From Actinernus sp. WN-2022 (taxonomy: Eukaryota; Cnidaria; Anthozoa; Actiniaria; Actinernidae), in assembly GCA_030867875.1 (NCBI GenBank), contig JAOWCC010000026.1, positions 310,001 to 374,000 on the forward strand: DNA of 64,000 bases, read 5' to 3'. The translations under genes and the position numbers were made by a program. Every line of letters begins with the position of its first letter. Positions within the stretch are counted from its first letter, which is position 1. The notes below the pieces were generated by a model, which was not told the origin of the DNA, did not search any database, and saw only the letters and a program-made list of their open reading frames with translations. This document shows, one piece after another, positions 22,000 to 34,235 of the stretch.

Positions 22000-23869
22000 C
22001 ACTCTAAAAACTGGTTTCTTTAAATCAAGCAAAAGTTTGCTTAAATCAATGTCCTCTGGCAAGTGCAAAAAAAATTGTTTTGAATTTTAAAACAAGACTA
22101 TTTGAAACTTAAATTAAGCAAATATGTGCTTAAAACAAGCTTCAGTTGTAAAACCCTGATATGCTTGAATTAAGCAAGCACTTAAAACAAGCTTCAGTTG
22201 TAAAACCCTGATATGCTTGAATTAAGCAAGCACTTAAAACAAGCTCCAGTTGTAAAACCCTGAAATGCTTGAATTAAGACAAGCCTCTTGTTTTGCATTT
22301 TGAAATAGGACTGTTTAAAACTTGAATTAAGCAATTAACAAGCGCTTAAAACAAGCTCCTGTTGTAAAACCCTGAAATGCTTGAATTTAAACCCGAGTCT
22401 TGCTTTGCACTGATTTTAAACAAGGATGGTGTTTGATCGCTAGTCGGGTTTTTAGTCACCGCTGTAAGATAGAAAGATCAACAAAGTCTTTACAAATATT
22501 CTCTCCTTTTTTTAATTCCAGATTTCAACTTCATTATTATACAATAAAATGATACTTTGCAGTCACATTCTTATAAACACTTTAAGACTTGTACATGTAT
22601 GACCATATTCCCGCCATATTCCAGTTTAAGAACAGATTGATTATTAAACAATAATATTGGACTAATGTTAAGAACACTCGGCTAAATTTAAGGCACAAAT
22701 AACCGTAGTTGATCACCTAACCCCAGGCACTCACTTATAAGCTGCACCCCTAACTTTGACAACCTCACTAACTCAAATTTGAAGTCTGAAAATGTTTTGG
22801 AAAAGTATCACTTGTTTTTAGCGCGCGATTTCTCTTCAAAACCAAGTCAAGTTTCGAGCAACATTTGCTCACCTTTCTGGATCTCAAATCCCCTCAGATT
22901 ATCTATGATAGCTTGAAGATGTCCTAGGTTCCAGTTGTAAGACATTTACAGTTCATAAACCTGACAAAAACACTGAAAAATCGAAGCTAAATGGCATGGA
23001 AATCCTTCTCCGTCAGGTTTTGGCCGTTATTTTGGGTTGAATGCAGACTGCTGACCACACGATTTGAAGGCACCAATATGGCGGACAACGGGGCAAAGAT
23101 CCATGGTTTATGTTTTCGCGAGTTTTGAAGCAAATTTTGGAAAGTATTAATGGCTTTAAGCCGCATCTCTAACTTTGGGAACATTTTTTCTTCACAGTTT
23201 TGTGCCAAAATGATGCGGCTTAAAAGTGATCATAATTAACCTCAATTTTTTTTTTTTAATAATGGATCATTAATATTTTATCGATCTAAAGGTTACTAAA
23301 ATTGTGTTGTTTACTTTTAAATTACATGGACTTATATTCACATGTATACTGTTTATAATTGGACACAGTTTTCTCTATGAAAATGTGATCAAAGCAAATT
23401 TAGTGATGATAAGTATTATAAATATTGCTTAGAGAAATAAACTTCACAGTTGATTTTTTCTAGCATCCATAAATGATTTGCATTGCAATGCTGTATAGGT
23501 ATTTCAATAATTACACATATAAATACACTTCAAATAAAATTAATATTCATAACTAAATGTATTTAACTGTATATACTCGAAAGCCCTGCTTATACATGCA
23601 TCCTTATAAAAACTAGAATGATTTTCTTAAAAGCAAAGGTTTTTTAAGAATCAACTCTCAAAGTGGATAGTGAATCAAGGGAATGAACTCTTAAATTAAT
23701 TGTAATTTAAGTAATTTTGAAACAAGTAATTGCTAAAAAAATAACTGCTTAAAACAATATTCTTAGGCTGAAAACAATATTCAAAACAATTTTGTGAGCT
23801 GAAATTAAGTATGCTGTTTCTTAATTTAAGGAACCATTTTCTTGTTTAAAAAAAGCAAATTTTAGAGTG
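22000..23869. mobile_element. TIR element of 1.87 kb with GTA duplication
   Basis: The ends begin CACTCTAAAA on both strands, followed by related AAATCAAG/AAACAAG-type sequence. GTA flanks it (21997-21999 and 23870-23872), a 3-bp TSD as in PIF/Harbinger. The left part carries a tandem repeat (22126-22400). No transposase was seen, so it is non-autonomous. Confidence 0.6.
22126..22400. repeat. Tandem repeat of about 58-65 bp
   Basis: The unit contains GCTTAAAACAAGCTTCAGTT followed by GTAAAACCCTGATATGCTTG and recurs about four times. The first copies are nearly identical; later ones diverge. Confidence 0.75.
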
Positions 23870-24297
23870 GTAGAAAGTTAATTTTGAATGGTGAGGTACA
23901 TTTGTGGCTGTGGCTTAATGAGTGATTTTTTCTGTAGTTAGTCACTTGCTGAATAATTTAAAATATAGCTTTTGGGTTTTCGTTGAAAGATGTAGATTGA
24001 TTTGGAACATGTGATATCTGGATCAAGTGAGTTCCATAGTGCTGAACCGCTACATGTATATCTTAATGTTTGTTGTCTAGTTGTGGTTCTTACTTCAGTG
24101 ACATGAATTTTGCTGGCACTCCTTGTATTATAATAATATTAGTATGTATATCTTTGTTCAGTGTAAAGTAGTTGATAAGAACAGAAGATAGCGAATTATC
24201 ATTTTAAATATAAGCATAAATTTGTAGACAAAGCAACCTTTTTGATATTTATTTATGCCAAAGACGTCGAGTAATTGAAACTTATGGAAGAGAGGCT

Positions 24298-25100
24298 AAG
24301 TGTGGCCGTAGCATTTTTTTTGCCAATAACAAAGAATCAGCTAATCCATATTTTAAAATTCTTAACATTCTCAAATTTGAAAACATACTTAAACTAAAAA
24401 TTTGTACATTTGCACATAAGCTTCTTCGTAATCCATCTGATACGCCATCTGTGTTCCATGATTTCCTAACTCCAGTTACCAAGATACGCAATTACAACAC
24501 AAGATATGCTGCCAAAAATAATCTTTATTGCCAAAATGTAAGAACAAACATGGGAAAATTTACATTTAAATATACAGCCTGTAAAATATGGGAATCCGTC
24601 CCCTATGAGCTTAAGCAAACAACAAACACGAAACAATTCAAGAAACTATATAAATCCTACCTTCTCAAACTCCAGAGTCCCTCCTAATCCTAATCTTTAA
24701 AAACAATAACACATCATACATGTATAAGCTATTTCCATATAAATTTCTCCTTTATCGTATTTCCTCTCTTTCTCTCTTTTTTGTCTTGTTTTTTTCTTTA
24801 CTTGTGTTTTTTTTTTCTTTTTTAACCAAACTTAAGTTCAACTCGCCATTGTACAACATTATCTCTACTCACTAATATCAGCTATTACCATACTATAACA
24901 TACATGTACATGTATTTAAGCCTAAATTTAATTAAAACAGTGAATAACTCGAAAGCCTCCAGGCTACTTTGTCCACTGTGCACTCCCATCTCATACTCTA
25001 ATTTACCTTATCTATTATATATATACGTTTAGTTAATCATATTTCCCTTAATGTAATTCAAAAAGAAAAATAGTGTGAAAATAAACTTGAACTTGAACTT
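24298..25100 (+). mobile_element. LINE 3' end (5'-truncated non-LTR retrotransposon)
   Basis: An open frame to TAA at about 24687 encodes the extreme C-terminus of a CR1/L2-like reverse-transcriptase protein: FFANNKESANPYFKILNIL, then VFHDFLTPVTKIRNYNTRYA and GKFTFKYTACKIWESVP. An AT-rich 3' UTR ends in a TTGAAC-type tail (AACTTGAACTTGAACTTG) at about 25083-25100. It is 5'-truncated, as is usual for LINE insertions. A second copy lies at 41195-41990. Confidence 0.7.
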
Positions 25101-25395
25101 GTGTTCCCTATAGCCAGCGTTATCTATAATTCGGATTGCACGTTTTTGTAGGTTTAATATTTTCCCTAAGTTTGTAATATAACAGCTTGCCCAAGCGATG
25201 TTGCAGTATTGTATGTAAGGAAGAACTAAAGTACAATATAGTTGACGATAAACTGGGACTGAAATAAAGTCTTTCACTTTATTAATAACTCAGATTGACT
25301 GCGCCATTTTCAGTGCAGCATGCTTTATATGGGGTTTCCAGTCTAGATGTTGGTTTATGTGAACACCAAGAAATATTGTTGTATTTAATTAGTTT
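25101..25395 (-). pseudogene. LINE reverse-transcriptase C-terminal fragment, opposite strand
   Basis: Reading leftward gives FLGVHINQHLDWKPHIKHAA, a stop, then LYCTLVLPYIQYCNIAWASC and LQKRAIRII. This is the region just downstream of the RT catalytic core in CR1/L2-like LINEs. It ends abruptly where the forward LINE tail begins at 25100, so one was truncated by, or inserted next to, the other. Confidence 0.65.
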
Positions 25396-25552
25396 GCTCG
25401 TTTATGCAAACAGGAGAGTTCCCTAGTGAATGGTTGGCAAGCCATTTTGTTTTCCTCTAAAGTCAATCAAAACTTTTTTTATACATGGAAAATTCAACAA
25501 CATGTAACATTGATGTACAGTACCGCCTGGAACTATAGGTACATTTATCGCG

Positions 25553-25705
25553 AGCAAATCGCGATGAGATCGCGTTCAATGACCGCGGTCTGCTCGCACC
25601 TTGCTCGCGATCTGCTCGCACCTTGCTCGCGATCTGAACGCACCTTGCTCGCGATCTGAACGCACCTTGCTCGCGATCTGAACGCACCTTGCTCGCGATG
25701 TGACC
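25553..25705. repeat. Minisatellite of 21-22 bp, left end
   Basis: The unit is close to GCACCTTGCTCGCGATCTGA with an alternating CTGCTC or TGAAC variant, about six copies. An inverted counterpart lies at 27405-27530. Confidence 0.85.
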
Positions 25706-25937
25706 GCAATCAACTGTGTTCGAGATGGAAATGATCGCAGTTACGTTCATCGGACATTAGATTTTACGTATACATTTACCCGAGCCCTTGCGAAACGTTT
25801 TACAATTTCTTCCCTTGACAAAAAAATGCATCAAGGTAAAAATGAAAAGCTCAATATTACAATTAATATGAAGAAGTACTTGATAGTAAACTGTCGCTGG
25901 TTTAAGAACGGATCATAAAAGTTGACGACCATTCCTA

Positions 25938-26775
25938 CAGTATGTTTGGTCGATCGAGGATGCTCGTGTTTGTTTTCAAATATGTGATGCGCTGAGACTT
26001 TTTCACATTTGACATCAGACCAATCGCTGCAGACCGGTCTCACGGTAATTATAAACCGCAATGCCAATCACAAACTGACGAAGTGATGAAGTAAAAAAGC
26101 TGACATTGAAACTCCAGAAGATTCGGTGCGATCTCACGGCAAAATAACCAATAACGAATTAAAATATCCAAAATGTATTCACCTGGGTGTTTTTATTTGA
26201 CAGAATGGACTCAAACCAGTTTTCGCATTAGGTGAAAACTGTTCAGACCGTAAATAAAATACAAACTTTGAAAGCATTTGAAGATAATTTTTGGTGTGAT
26301 CTCAAAGCAAAGCAAAACAAACACTGCTGTCGGAGCTCATTGATTATTCAAAAATGTCACACTTCTTCTGTTCGAGCAATTTGAGACTCATCACCTTTCA
26401 ATTCAAAATGACGGATCCCACATTAAATAAAAAGAATTCCAGAATATTCTATTTGGTAGACGTTTATCATTTGCCAGTATTAAAAGTTGAGAAACTTTAC
26501 CGCATTATTTAACCCTGCATTCTGCAATAAAATCACATGTTCCGCGAAGTTCGCGGCATTCTTGTTGTGTCAAAAACCAGACAATCAGTTTCCACGGCTG
26601 AAAGCACATGTAAACACCGAAAAGCTGGCTTCTTGAATCTGTTGAATTGAAAACATAAAGCGTACACAACGACTTTTGAAGAATCATGAAGGGATTGAGG
26701 GATATATTAAAGTATGAAAGTACAGAAGACTGTAAAGTTTATCAGATGAATAAAAACGCCGAACTAATTTAACGA
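25938..26775. repeat. Repeat copy preserving the empty ISL2EU insertion site
   Basis: The sequence aligns with 35245-35677 plus 40540-40667. The matching junction here is CTGTTGA-AT-TGAAAAC with a single AT at 26646-26647. In the other copy the same flanks are separated by the complete 4.86-kb transposon with AT on each side. The copy at 35 kb also lacks about 170 bp present here. Confidence 0.85.
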
Positions 26776-27404
26776 TCAGACGGTATTTTAAGTAACGCAA
26801 TCCCACGCAACCTTTCTTTTGGTGACCCTTCAATATTTCTATTTCTAACGGGACTTGAAACAACCATGAATGTGGCTGATCAAATAATCTGCAGATCGAA
26901 TTTGAATTTAGCGTGTTGGTTTTTGTGGAGGGAGGAAAACCAGAGGACCTCGGAACAAGGGCGAGATTACAACAAACTCAACTCACATGTGGCGCCGCGT
27001 GCGATATAATATTTTGGCTAACCAATGATCAGAGAGTTGGTCAAGACCATCCGTTCGAATGTTTTGACGAACCATTAGATAGTCAAGACCACCAAGGAAC
27101 ACTCGTTGCGGATTTGAAGACTGTATTGCTACATGTACGTAATGGCGTAATCGAGACACCTTTCCGCTTCAGCCGCTTGGCCGGATTGTTGCCGTTCATC
27201 GTATGATAACCTCTCTATCTCGAATTAAAACTTGTTCCCCTGCATTTGGTTTAGGATCCTGGTTTTACACTCTTTCACTAATAAAAAGTTTAGCCCGTGT
27301 TCAAGTGGAACGTACACGTAAATTTTATATAGATCCAAGAGGTTTGTGGAAATGTTCATAAGTAGGCATTTTGTTTCCTGGCTGTAGACTGCGACTTGAT
27401 GATC

Positions 27405-27530
27405 GCGATCATCATAGTGATCGCAGTCAGATCGCGAGCAAGGTGCGAGCAGATCGCGAGCAAGGTGCGAGCAGCTCGCGAGCAAGGTGCGAGCAGATCG
27501 CGGTCAGTACACACGATTTGATCGCGACTC
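27405..27530. repeat. Minisatellite of 21-22 bp, right end (inverted)
   Basis: About five units of AGATCGCGAGCAAGGTGCG, complementary to the 25553-25705 array, followed by the terminal inverted repeat ending near 27574. Confidence 0.85.
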
Positions 27531-27622
27531 TATCGCGCTCAAATGTACCTATAGTTCCAGGCGGTACTGTACATGAATGCAGTGATAAACATCTCATTCA
27601 TAAAATACATGCAAACCAATAT

Positions 27623-28645
27623 ACCGTAAAGACCTGTATATAAGCCGCACCTTTTTACCCAAAATTTCGTTCAAAATCGGGGGGGGGGGGGGTGGCTTAT
27701 CTACGGGGACACCTAGAAAGGAGACCCAACATAAACATATATTTACATATCATGAACCTGTATGAAGCTTTTATTATGCGACGATGCATATATTACAATC
27801 GGGTTCAAATCGTATGCGATCGTGTAATATTATATAGCAATTTAAGCATAATCATTGGAAAAACCATGCGATTTGAAAGAATTAAAGCAAAACCTCTTCT
27901 AAGACCTACCTTAGACCTAATATATTAGAATTTAGTGAATATTTTGATGTGATTAAGCTTATTTACCTTCCAAAACACGCTTATTCGAAGCACTTGTCAA
28001 AGCATGCATCAAAACAACCAGGCATTCTTCGCAATTTTACATGTGAGAGATTGGCACTAATTAATGAAAATCCACGATGGCTGACCTCAGACCTATGTCT
28101 GTTGCTATCATGCCTAAAAGGATGTCCGGAAGCCATCTATTGGAGAAAAACTTGTTACTCAAAGAGAGGTGGAAGATCTGTTTGACAAATTTGCTGTTAA
28201 AGTGCAAAGCTGCAAAGAAACATTGTGCCATTTAGCATGGTATTTAATCGCTTGCGGAGGAACAAATATTCACAACATATCTGTTTGGAGCCACCAAACT
28301 TGCAAAAGCAATGGCCAGTGCTTACTTTCTTTTGGTTTGGTGTAGTATTTATTAGTATAGCTTAGTATTTCTCTTTATGAAAATTTCCGGATCTTATGTT
28401 CAGTAGATGTTCTCACAGATAATCTGCACCCCCGATTTTAAACTAAGATTTTGGGTAAAAAGGTGTGGCTTATCCGTGAGTGAATACGGTATTCTTTTTT
28501 TGAAAAAAGTTTGTCATCAAGTACAAGAGTTTATGAACTCGGACAAAAGATTTTCTAAAAATTTTTTGGTATTTTTCAAAAACATTTTTTCCCTAAATTC
28601 AAGCTTCAAAACTTGGGGTGCGACTTATCTACAGGTCTTTACAGT
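27623..28645. mobile_element. TIR element of about 1.0 kb
   Basis: The left end ACCGTAAAGACCTGTATATA matches the complement of the right end (ACTGTAAAGACCTGTAGATA), and both continue into AAGCCGCACC/AAGTCGCACC. A G-run lies at about 27680-27692. Related termini occur at about 47923 and 51534 inside the tandem duplication (AAAGACCCGTGTATAAGCTG). The TSD was not resolved. It is non-coding. Confidence 0.6.
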
Positions 28646-29355
28646 AATTAATTGTATCAAGAATGGGGCTTTGGGTGTGTTCTGTTATGGAAACCACCCC
28701 TACCCGAGGAATAGTGGGGCATTACTGGGGGATAGACCAGTTTGCGTTTAATTCCGGTGACTAGCTCTAATACCCTAAATTAGTGAGCACCCATTGTTGA
28801 TGGTTAGGGTGTTTTTAAATGTAGGGATTAGTTTGGATTAGTTCACAGGGCCATTGATTTGAAGAAGCATATATATACCGTGCTGCATGGGTAGGGTATT
28901 CTGCAATATGTTGCCCCAATATTTTTGTTACTCTTAAGTTTAATGAAAAATAAGACTCATTCAGGGAAATAATGATGTACAATGTAGTAGTTGTGTAGGT
29001 CACTCATGTTTTTGTTCACGTAATTATATACAATTGCGGAAATCCGTAATTAGATCCACTTTGATCAATGTTAGGAATAATAGTGCTTGCCAGTGAACTG
29101 GTTTTACTCTGCTTGTAATTGATTTTTGTTTGGCATGAGAACGTCATAGTACAACAAAACTGACAGTGAAATACCTGCCTGAGACTGATTTCATTCACAG
29201 CCATTTTTCTTGTCTAATTCTCTAGATCTGATGACACTGTTTATAGATAAACTGCAGAATTGCAGAACTGTCATCTTGAGAGTCGGAGCAAAATACTTTG
29301 ACAAGAAAATTATGGAAGTAAACCAGCTTCTAACCTGACAGCACAGAAGTTGTGC
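28646..29355. other. No gene seen
   Basis: AT-rich sequence without recognisable coding, TIR pairs or arrays. Confidence 0.4.
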
Positions 29356-29362
29356 ACAAGTA

Positions 29363-29513
29363 CAGTACCGCCTAGAAGTATGTAAAGATCTACATGTGCG
29401 TTTTCCGCGTGTAGTACATGTACATGCGTGTACTACACTCAATTGGGTGTAAATGCATGTGTGTACTACACGAGTGTACTACACTACACGCACATGCGTG
29501 TAGTTTTTCTTTG
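29363..29513. repeat. CAGTACCGCC terminus with GTGTACTACAC minisatellite
   Basis: TACAGTACCGCCTAGAAGTA matches the terminus of the element at 25513-27574. It is followed by an unrelated array built on GTGTACTACAC/GTGTAGTACAC words. No right-hand partner terminus was found downstream, so it may be a truncated relative. Confidence 0.5.
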
Positions 29514-31680
29514 TTATGCAGTTATTGTTCGAATTCAAGTATTTGCATGAAGTTCAAACCGACTTCAAAAACGAAGAGTTGTCATCTTATTTAACGGTGT
29601 TGTAATAAACTTCTTGAGAATCGAGAAAATAAAAAAAACTTCAAGACTCGTCCTGCTATTAATAACTTTACCCTGCAAGGTTTCTACAAGAAAGAGCTAG
29701 GTGAAAAACTAACTCACACTTGAAGCCACTGTCGTGTCTCAGGTTATTCAATGGCACACCAAACGTTTATTTTCATTTCACACTTCGAGCTAATACTGAC
29801 GGCAAAGTTTAAGGGAAATTTGTCTGCCGAATACACATTTACGATTTAGAATGAACGTACAGCGGTAAAAAGCGTAACAAATTTTCTCGAGATTCTACAT
29901 TTATCCAAAAAAAAAAATTGTAATCGGCTGCAAAGTAATAACAGCTAAAATGAAAAATAGCCACCCAATGGCTGTATGTGTCTACTGCATGCTCTTATTA
30001 GGAATGCGATGCTGAGCACGAGGAGATTGACGGAATAATGCAAAATTTATTTACATGTACACAAATTGTTGTGTCATAAAGGGTTGTCATATTGACTGGG
30101 ATTACGCAAATTCTCCCAAAAAAACTATTGAGCACACTGTTTTGACAGAAAATAAATATTTAGCAAACAATCTAACCCCTAGAACATGGATGTTTTTGCC
30201 TTAGTATGTACACTGTTATCCACTACTTCTCAGTTGATGGAGCTTGCAGCCTAAGAATATTATTTCAGCTTGCCTGTTTGATGCCCATTTCAGACCAGGT
30301 GACAGTTCTCTAGAGAATTGTGCTTCTTTCAATTATATAAATTGATACATTTCGTTTTGGGATACATAAAAAAGCGCTGAGTGGGTCTATTATAATTTTA
30401 GAAGCATATTAACATTATCAGAAAAACTTAAAATGGCTTTCAAGGACACAAGTTAAAAAAGTATCTAAGCTTAATTATTGGTACTGATCATGAGTAAACG
30501 ATTTTTTTTTAAGATTTGATAAGTTCAGAAAAAAACATTGAGCAGGTGAGAGTGTGACGAGTCTTAGAAGCTGGCGCTTCGGTTGGTACCGAGAATATTG
30601 ACCCAAATGACCTAAAACTTGAAAGCATCTTTCATAACCTTTCATTCCAGCAGTTTGACACACATTTTGAAAGCTGTATTTGTAAATCGTAAGAAGTAAT
30701 CACACTACAATGTATATAACGTGGGGTAAAGATGGCCGATGGCAAAGACCAGGCAAGTTCGAACAACCTCATTTCCAGGACTGCTTGGAAACTACATTGT
30801 AGGTTGTCGCGAAGCACGATGGGATAGTGTTAACTAACACGACACGACAGCATAGTGTCTACTGGCTTCGTAGAAGCAGTATCCTTCACTTGTAAAGACA
30901 CGTACGATATACATGTACGTACAATGTACTAGTAATTGAAGAAATCAACTTTTCGTAACGGTTCAAACTGCGTGCTTCGACCAGTTCACCTAATTATAAA
31001 GTCAAACTTTAGAAGTCAAACTCTTTCAAAAAACAACAATACCCGGTAGATCTAAGCAACTTAATCGAAGAAAAACCGGGCATTTTAGGGGCTAAATGTC
31101 CTGATGTGAACTGTAATTTGACTGTAATTTGTACTGAGAACCACGTAAATGAAAATTTGTGCCTTACATGTACATGTACAAATTACAAATGTATGTTGCC
31201 AAGTATTTAAACCATTATTATTATTGTTATTATTATTCAATTTTCTTTTTGGTATAAAATAGGGAAATACTTGTAAAACGATACGTTACAGTATCTGTAT
31301 TATTGCATAACATTTTAGTAAGTTAGTTTTTAATACTTTTTGTATTGTGAAGCGCTATGGGACTTTAGGGAATAGTACTACATAAATTATTATATATTAG
31401 CTTTTATTTATGCGGCTGTTGATAAACAAACTCATAACGGTTAAGCAAACTCATAAGGTTTTCTCAACTGGCAATTTGCTGATTTTAATTGCCATGTAGT
31501 CTTTAGCAATCAACAGTTTCATAGTTGTTTTGTTTGCACAAGGATAACACAGGTAGCCCGAAATAAACAGAGGGCATATATTTTGCACTTATTGTTACTT
31601 ACTTTAAGCCTTCATCATTTATCTATAATATTTTTATAGGACTTGTATATTCACTGTATGTGTACTATGTGTTAATATAT
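29514..31680. other. No gene seen; short palindromes and microsatellite
   Basis: The stretch has only scattered TACATGTAC palindromes (for example about 30912 and 31160), an ATT-type microsatellite near 31215, and a GTGAAGCGCTATGGGAC motif near 31347 resembling repeat 3' ends. No coding region is supported. Confidence 0.4.
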
Positions 31681-31689
31681 TTATAAGTT

Positions 31690-31844
31690 ATACCATGTCA
31701 TGAGGGGTATTAGTGATTTAAATTGGCCCGAGAGCCTCGGGAAGATTTGTAAAAGTCCCGAGGCCGCTTCGGCCGAGGGAATTTTACAAATCTTCCTGCA
31801 GCTCTCGGGGCAATTTAAATCACTAATACCCCGAAATGCCATGG
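31690..31844. mobile_element. Palindromic MITE, TATAAGTT duplication
   Basis: Arms containing GGGGTATTAGTGATTTAAAT pair across a central CGAGGCCGCTTCGGCCGAGG palindrome. TATAAGTT occurs at 31682-31689 and 31845-31852; because the ends are ambiguous, the duplication may be 5 to 8 bp. It is non-coding. Confidence 0.65.
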
Positions 31845-32330
31845 TATAAGTTTGTTACACCATGATCGCCGAGGAATGGAACAAATCTCTGAGAAGTTTA
31901 GTTTTCTCTGCCGAAACTAAAGACGTCGCAGTCAAGTTGCTTTCAAAAACGTTTTGTTTAATGCTTGACTGAGCGCTGTTGATTAAACGACCCTGGCTTA
32001 CCCTGGGGGAAAGCGTGTTGTTTTTGAGAAGAATAACACTAAAATACAATGTAATTATGCGGTTGACTAAATATTCAAAGAGCATGAATGGATTTTAATT
32101 ACGTCACGTTTATGGTTTTAAGTATCCCACATGGAAGAAGCGGGTTTGAAAAATTAAGAGAAGAATATGCAGATTGAAATAGGTCATCCCACATGTATTA
32201 CATTGAAGGTTATGATGAAGACAGGTCAGTTTGGATTCAGTATTTTTCATCCGGGAGCGTAGGGCTAGTCGTGCCAGAGGGGAGCAGGAGTTGATGCTTT
32301 TGACCTTCTCACTTCCAGCCTGCATTCTCT

Positions 32331-32430
32331 TCTAATTTTCCCTCATTACGCATGCAGGGGAAATTTAGAAATATGATTTCGAAACAATGCATATTTCTAA
32401 ATATCCCTGCCATCAGGGAAAATTAGTGCT
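32331..32430. repeat. Fold-back repeat
   Basis: CTAATTTTCCCT at the left pairs with AGGGAAAATTAG at the right. Inner arms ATTTAGAAATATG and CATATTTCTAAAT also pair. It is probably a small MITE relative of 31690-31844, since CTACCATGGTATAAT follows near 32467. Confidence 0.5.
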
Positions 32431-32439
32431 TTAAATGTG

Positions 32440-33960
32440 CCTCGGAGAACAAAAGAATCCGAGGCTACCATGGTATAATTATATGTATATATTTAAAGAA
32501 AAAGAAAGACTTATTATTATATTTTATTCCAATAATTTTAATTAAGTCTTTTTCTTTTCTTGTATATTCACTTTGTAACTCTGTAATCATAAGTCGACAT
32601 ACTGTTTTTGTTCTATTAGATTTCGTAGAAATCACTATGAGGCTCTATTGTTTGTAAGTTCTATACATGTATGTAACCAAATCTACTTGCTATCCAACCA
32701 TTTACGGCAGTCAAGTCGAAACTTGAAACTGTGTACTTCTGCAAACAAATATTTTTAATGACCAATATCAGACTAATCAAAACATTGCTCACCTGCAATG
32801 ATTCATGGGTGCACACGGGGTCACGGGTAGTAATGCAATCGGCTGCTTTTGCAGCTTCACACGGCATTTACACAGGTAACCCGAAACAACTAAGACGATA
32901 ACAGAATTTGTTTTTAATTGTAAATGTTGGTTAATTAAATGATGAAACGCTAGCTAGTGTACTCGTGTTCACTCGTGTGGTGTTCTAGATCAGATCCTCA
33001 TAGTATTTGGATGCAATTTGTTTTGGTCTGGTACTCCTGGGTAATATACTCCTGTTATTTTTTATTATAATATTTTTTTGTTAATTAAATTATGAACCGC
33101 TGTGCACTCATGTTCACTCGTGTCCTGACTCATGTGGAGTTTTAGATCAGATAATCATAGTATTTGGATCCTAGTATTTTTGGGCTATCTGTGTTATCCT
33201 AGGGTAGCCTGGCTTTCTTGAAGTCGCTCGTGTTCTGACTCGTGTGGAGTTTTATATGAGATCGACTGTGTGCATACTTTAATATCTGATTGCGTGTTGG
33301 AATACATGCAGGTGTATTACATGTACAATGTAGATCATCCGCGTTACAAAAGATACGCCGGAGTTCAAGCTGCTTGCAGCTTCTTGTTAAATGATGAAGC
33401 GCTAGTTAGTGTACTCATGTTTACTCGTGTAGAGTTATGATGAAATCCTCATAGTATTTGGATGCAATTTGTTTTGGGCTGGGTACCGCACTGATAACAC
33501 AGGTAACCCAAAACAACTAAGATGATAACACAATTTATTTCATTTTAGTATTATAATTTAAAAATAAATAAATTATAAATCTCTAGTGCAGTCGTGTTCT
33601 GACTCGTGGAGTTTTATATCAGATCCTCAGCATTTGGATCGTAGTATTTTGGGGCTATCTGTGTTATCTTAGAGTAACCTGGCTTACTTGACCTCGCTCG
33701 TGTTCACTCATTTTCGTCTTGTGTTCTGCTTGTGTTCTACTTGTGTTCACTCCTGTTCTAACTCGTATGGAGTTTTAGATCAGATCGACTGTACATGTAT
33801 GTGTGTACTTTCGCATCTAATTGTGCATTCGTAAAGTGCCAAGCGCGCAGGTGTATGAGATCGTCTGTGTCACACTTTCCAATATAGTTTTCTACTTCTG
33901 TTCACTCTTTAAATTGTGAATGTATGTTAATTACTCGGGCTGCCTGTGGGCAGGCCCGAG
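32440..33960. repeat. Long dispersed repeat, inverted relative to 59.5-62.6 kb
   Basis: This is an array of related 250-450-bp segments containing GATCAGATCCTCATAGTATT, CTCGTGTTCTGACTCGTG and GGTAACCCGAAACAACTAAG. The segment order and flanks (for example AACCATTTACGGCAGTC) are repeated in reverse complement at 59500-60300 and 61840-62560. No coding sequence is seen in either set. Confidence 0.7.
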
Positions 33961-34174
33961 TCTTAAATCGCAAGTGTTTATTCTTCATTTTATTTTCCAA
34001 GTCGAGGTATTTCGCCCCCAACCAATCAGCTCTCGCTGTTCAAGTAGTTCAAGTGCACACATTTGAACACCGCGCCGATTTGGCGCCGCATAATGTCGAA
34101 AAGGTCAACCGGAAGCCACAGACTGCGGATAGAGTTTTTACTCTATCCTGAGGATTATAGCAAAGCTGAAACGA

Positions 34175-34235
34175 CGTGTATATAGTTTTAAAGGTACTAT
34201 ATTTCGGCTAGCCAAACTAGCCTTCTTCAGGTGCC
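34175..34235 (-). ncRNA. Hammerhead-ribozyme-like motif, Penelope-type
   Basis: On the minus strand the core reads CTGAAGA (34230-34224), a 6-bp stem II GGCTAG/CTAGCC with loop TTTGG, then GAA and a 7-bp stem III ATATAGT/ACTATAT (34202-34196 with 34186-34180). This is the CUGANGA..GAA arrangement of type I hammerheads. Stem I is not convincing here. Penelope-like retroelements are known to carry such minimal hammerheads. No Penelope coding region is seen nearby. Compare 53926-53989. Confidence 0.5.

Larger units (their letters stand above)
25513..27574. mobile_element. TIR element with subterminal minisatellites, TA target
   Basis: The inverted ends share CAGTACCGCCTGGAACTATA immediately inside a TA on each side. 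Just inside each end is an inverted pair of 21-22-bp minisatellites (25553-25705 and about 27405-27530). The interior contains an 840-bp repeat shared with 35.2-40.7 kb. No transposase is present. The TA plus CAGTACCGCC terminus recurs at 29363 with a different minisatellite. Confidence 0.65.

Noticed and set aside
26913..27206. 97-codon forward frame
   Set aside because: Lies inside a TIR element with no domain, splice or start evidence.
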